This document shows positions 61,979 through 64,000 of a DNA stretch of 64,000 bases, in pieces. Under the pieces are notes generated by a model. That model did not search any database. It saw only the letters and a list, made by a program, of their open reading frames with translations, and was not told where the DNA came from. Positions within the stretch are counted from its first letter, which is position 1. The number at the start of each line of letters is the position of its first letter. The position numbers and the translations under genes are program-made. Source of the DNA: Fulvivirga maritima (GTDB lineage: Bacteria; Bacteroidota; Bacteroidia; Cytophagales; Cyclobacteriaceae); contig NZ_CP089980.1 in NCBI RefSeq assembly GCF_021389955.1, positions 681,501 to 745,500 of the forward strand. The letters run 5' to 3'.

Positions 61979-62497
61979 TTAACCGCGATAAACCTGACTT
62001 AAATTGAAGAACCCCATAGAGGACTTGTAAGCCTTAAAAACATTGGAATTATATTCATTATAAACCTCCGCCAGCACCTCCAACATACGGGTCTTTATTT
62101 TTATATTATTTTCAAAAATATCGAAGATATTATCTTGGGGTATCACATAAAACTCTGCCTTTTCTGACACCACAAAAGCATTAAGCAAACGCTTGGTATT
62201 TCTCAACAAGCAGCTTTCTCCCAGCGCTACTCCCGGCCCTACTTTGGTAAGGTCTTCAAACCTTTCATTCACATCTATAGTGAGCGCTATTTCTCCTTTT
62301 TTAATGAGGTACAAAGCATGGCTAGGGTCATTTCTAAAAAATACCACTTCGTCTTGCTCATATTTTCTCTCATACATAAATGGCAGGAAGAGTGACATCT
62401 GCTTGTAATTGAGGGTGGAGAATAAATCTATCCTGGACAGATATAGAAATAAATCGTGCTGCTCAGGCGTAAAGGTCTTTTTAAATGGATTATTCAT
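61979..62497 (-). CDS. Cyclic-nucleotide-binding domain protein
   Basis: A 172-residue protein made of one cNMP-binding beta-roll (about residues 20-140: FSTLNYKQMSLFLPFMYER, VVFFRNDPSHALYLIKKGEI, GPGVALGESCLLRNTKR). It lacks the C-terminal helix-turn-helix of CRP/FNR regulators, so it is probably not a DNA-binding protein. The phosphate-binding Arg of true cAMP receptors is replaced in the GESCLLRNTKR loop, which leaves ligand binding open. Its ATG overlaps the stop of full-length tilS (ATGAATAA), so it is translationally coupled to tilS. Confidence 0.82.
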   Translation of the reverse strand: MNNPFKKTFTPEQHDLFLYLSRIDLFSTLNYKQMSLFLPFMYERKYEQDEVVFFRNDPSHALYLIKKGEIALTIDVNERFEDLTKVGPGVALGESCLLRNTKRLLNAFVVSEKAEFYVIPQDNIFDIFENNIKIKTRMLEVLAEVYNEYNSNVFKAYKSSMGFFNLSQVYRG

Positions 62498-63816
62498 GAT
62501 CTACTCTTACTATGTTGAATATCTTCTTTGAAGAAGATGTTATCTTATACCGGTCATCTATTCTGTAGCCAATCACCCAAGCAATATTTTCACCAGAGGT
62601 AAGCACATAGACCCTCTCTTTCAAGTTTAATGGAATTTTCTCATCTATCATAAAATCGCTTAGCTTTTTTTTTACCCCTCATTCCCAGAGGTCTAAAAGC
62701 ATCTCCCTGCTGCCATTTTCTCACTTTAAGAGGGAACTCCAAACGCTCATAATCCAAGCTCACCTTATTGGCTGATTTTAATATTTTACTATTGTCTTCT
62801 GTAGTATAAAGCTGAAAAGTCAACTCTCCTTGCTTCACTAAATCATCCTCTTCTTTAATTTCAAAGGCTATTTCTTCTTCTCCTCTTTCACTAACAATAA
62901 GACTGTCCCTATCCACATTCACCTGATGAGAAGCCGATAGAAACAGCTTGCCTGGCTCGCCTACCCTTACAGCCTGCATCACTTCTTCCGCCTGCACAAA
63001 CGTAAAACCAAAAGGACGAAGCAGTTCTTCTAGCACCACTACTTTATCAATCTTCCGTAACTGCTGTAATGACAGATAATGATCCGCTCCTTTTTGCTCC
63101 CAGTAGTTATATTTGAAATCATCTCTTACCTCATGCAGCATCTGCTCCATTTCCATTAACCGCTTTTGGGTGTTTACATAAGTGTTTTCTACCGAAGGGT
63201 TAATCTTCCTTAGCTCAGGCACCACATTATTCCTGATCTTATTTCGCATATAATCATCAGAAAAATTACTAACGTCATCTCGCCAACGTATTTCATTGCG
63301 GCTGGCATAATACACTATCTCTTCCTTAGTAGCCCACAGCAATGGCCTTATTAGCCGGCCATTCCTAGCCTTGATACCTCGCAAACCGCTTATGCCCGTA
63401 CCTTTAGTTAGGTTATAAAGGGTAGTCTCCAAACTATCATTAAGATGATGGGCTGTTACCAGGCAGCTTAATCCCCGCTCTTGAAGCAATTTATTAAACC
63501 ATTCATACCTCAATTCCCGAGCTGCCATTTCTATAGAAATAGAGTTTCTTTCGGCATAATTTTTGGTATCAAATGACTCTGTTACACAATCAACCTTTAT
63601 CGATTTGGCAAACTTTTTCACAAAATCTTCATCTTCATCAGAAGAAGCGCCTCTCAGGTTAAAATTACAATGTGCTATTGTAAACGAGTATTTAGCCTGC
63701 TTCAGCAGCATGGCCAGCACCATGGAGTCTACTCCTCCACTTACCGCTACCAGCAGCCCATCGGTATATGTACATAAATTATTGTCATCTATAAAATCTA
63801 AAAATTTCTTAACCAT
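62490..63816 (-). CDS. tilS: tRNA(Ile)-lysidine synthase TilS, frameshifted at an A9 run
   Basis: TilS attaches lysine to C34 of tRNA-Ile(CAU), needed to read AUA codons, and is normally essential. The ATP pyrophosphatase P-loop is VSGGVDSMVL (residues 25-34), followed by AHHLNDSLET and a C-terminal domain from about 360. The frame as written stops at 62641 after 391 residues: within GMRGKKK it meets nine A (plus-strand T9, 62665-62673) and ends in seven foreign residues. With eight A it continues as LSDFMIDEKIPLNLKERV and ends at TAA 62490-62492, giving 441 residues. That stop overlaps the next gene's start, which supports the longer frame. Causes could be a sequencing error, transcriptional slippage or real damage. 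Confidence 0.9.
62665..62673 (-). repeat. Homopolymer A9 tract in tilS (T9 on the plus strand)
   Basis: Nine consecutive A on the coding strand; eight (or eleven) would keep tilS in frame. Confidence 0.9.
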
Positions 63817-63838
63817 GGTTGTACCCCATTTTTTTGGT

Positions 63839-63846
63839 TAGTTTTG
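63839..63846 (+). promoter_or_regulatory. -7 box of the OstA-like gene
   Basis: TAGTTTTG fits TAnnTTTG and lies 16 bases before the ATG at 63863. Confidence 0.5.
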
Positions 63847-63862
63847 CAAACTGTTAATTATC

Positions 63863-64000
63863 ATGATCAAATTTACCCTAAAAATAACATATATTCTTGT
63901 TCTGCTCTGCGCTACTGCTCTTACGGCTTTCGCACAGAAAGAACAGATACAATTGAAGCAAGCCGATATATGGAAGGGCGGAATTAGAGATGGCCAACGC
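63863..64000 (+). CDS. OstA/LptA-like exported protein (5' part only)
   Basis: Forty-six codons are present before the window ends. The signal peptide is clear (ITYILVLLCATALTAFAQ), followed by EQIQLKQADIWKGGIRDGQR, which resembles the start of OstA-like proteins of Bacteroidota (LptA/OstA fold, lipopolysaccharide transport or organic-solvent tolerance). The conserved beta-jellyroll itself lies outside the window, so the family call rests on the first residues. It is divergent from tilS. Confidence 0.6.
   Translation, partial: MIKFTLKITYILVLLCATALTAFAQKEQIQLKQADIWKGGIRDGQR

Overview
The window looks like the chromosome of a gliding-type Bacteroidota, most likely order Cytophagales (Fulvivirga/Marivirga-like). 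The evidence is type IX secretion (T9SS) type A and type B C-terminal sorting domains, a PorP/SprF protein, a FecI/FecR pair, bacillithiol synthesis (BshA), the low-GC composition, and several start sites preceded by the Bacteroidota -7 box TAnnTTTG. The genus is inference; no marker gene proves it.

Layout. 1-1406 (minus, runs off the left edge): an unfinished reading frame resembling the tape-measure protein of contractile injection systems. 1615-6855 (plus): an ECF sigma factor, a FecR anti-sigma factor, an STN-domain outer-membrane barrel and a T9SS-exported PKD protein, arranged like one surface-signalling unit. 6939-8388: galT, then a small DUF2188 gene. 8395-10137: an IS5/IS1182-like insertion sequence. 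10183-31589 (minus): a 21-kb surface module made of a giant type-B T9SS adhesin, a PorP/SprF protein and a giant TPR/PD40/OmpA protein. The adhesin is split by a run of nine G; its first piece has the signal peptide and its second the 3,660-residue body. 32365-34084 (minus): a methyltransferase, a chorismate-lyase (UbiC) homologue and a STAS/SEC14-like protein. 34671-36926 (plus): two paralogous alpha/beta-hydrolase lipoproteins. 36977-37304: two identical tRNA-Lys genes. 37522-43873: a BatE-like gene, a second type-B T9SS protein, rlmD, a parDE module with a palindromic operator, and a DUF2752/TM2 pair. 43951-50360: clpB, a TPR protein, rlmN and a Tiki/EreA-like protein. 50407-51797: a fresh IS4-family insertion with a 9-bp target duplication. 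51838-55785 (minus): two rhomboids, mutL and a small membrane protein. 55991-60765 (plus): a GH3/beta-lactamase fusion broken by one in-frame stop, bshA and a fatty acid hydroxylase. 60945-63816 (minus): mdh, a cyclic-nucleotide-binding protein, and tilS frameshifted at an A9 run. 63863-64000 (plus): the start of an OstA-like gene.

The main theme is the cell surface: three T9SS substrates, their likely assembly proteins, a sigma/anti-sigma pair and possibly an injection system. The most notable points are the G9 tract inside the adhesin (possible phase variation), the A9 tract inside the normally essential tilS, the nonsense codon in the GH3 fusion, the long near-identical coding repeats (516 bp and 309 bp), a 33-bp perfect palindrome upstream of the adhesin, and the unusual UbiC operon beside twin esterase lipoproteins. 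Both homopolymers are one base too long for the expected frame, so sequencing error must be excluded first.
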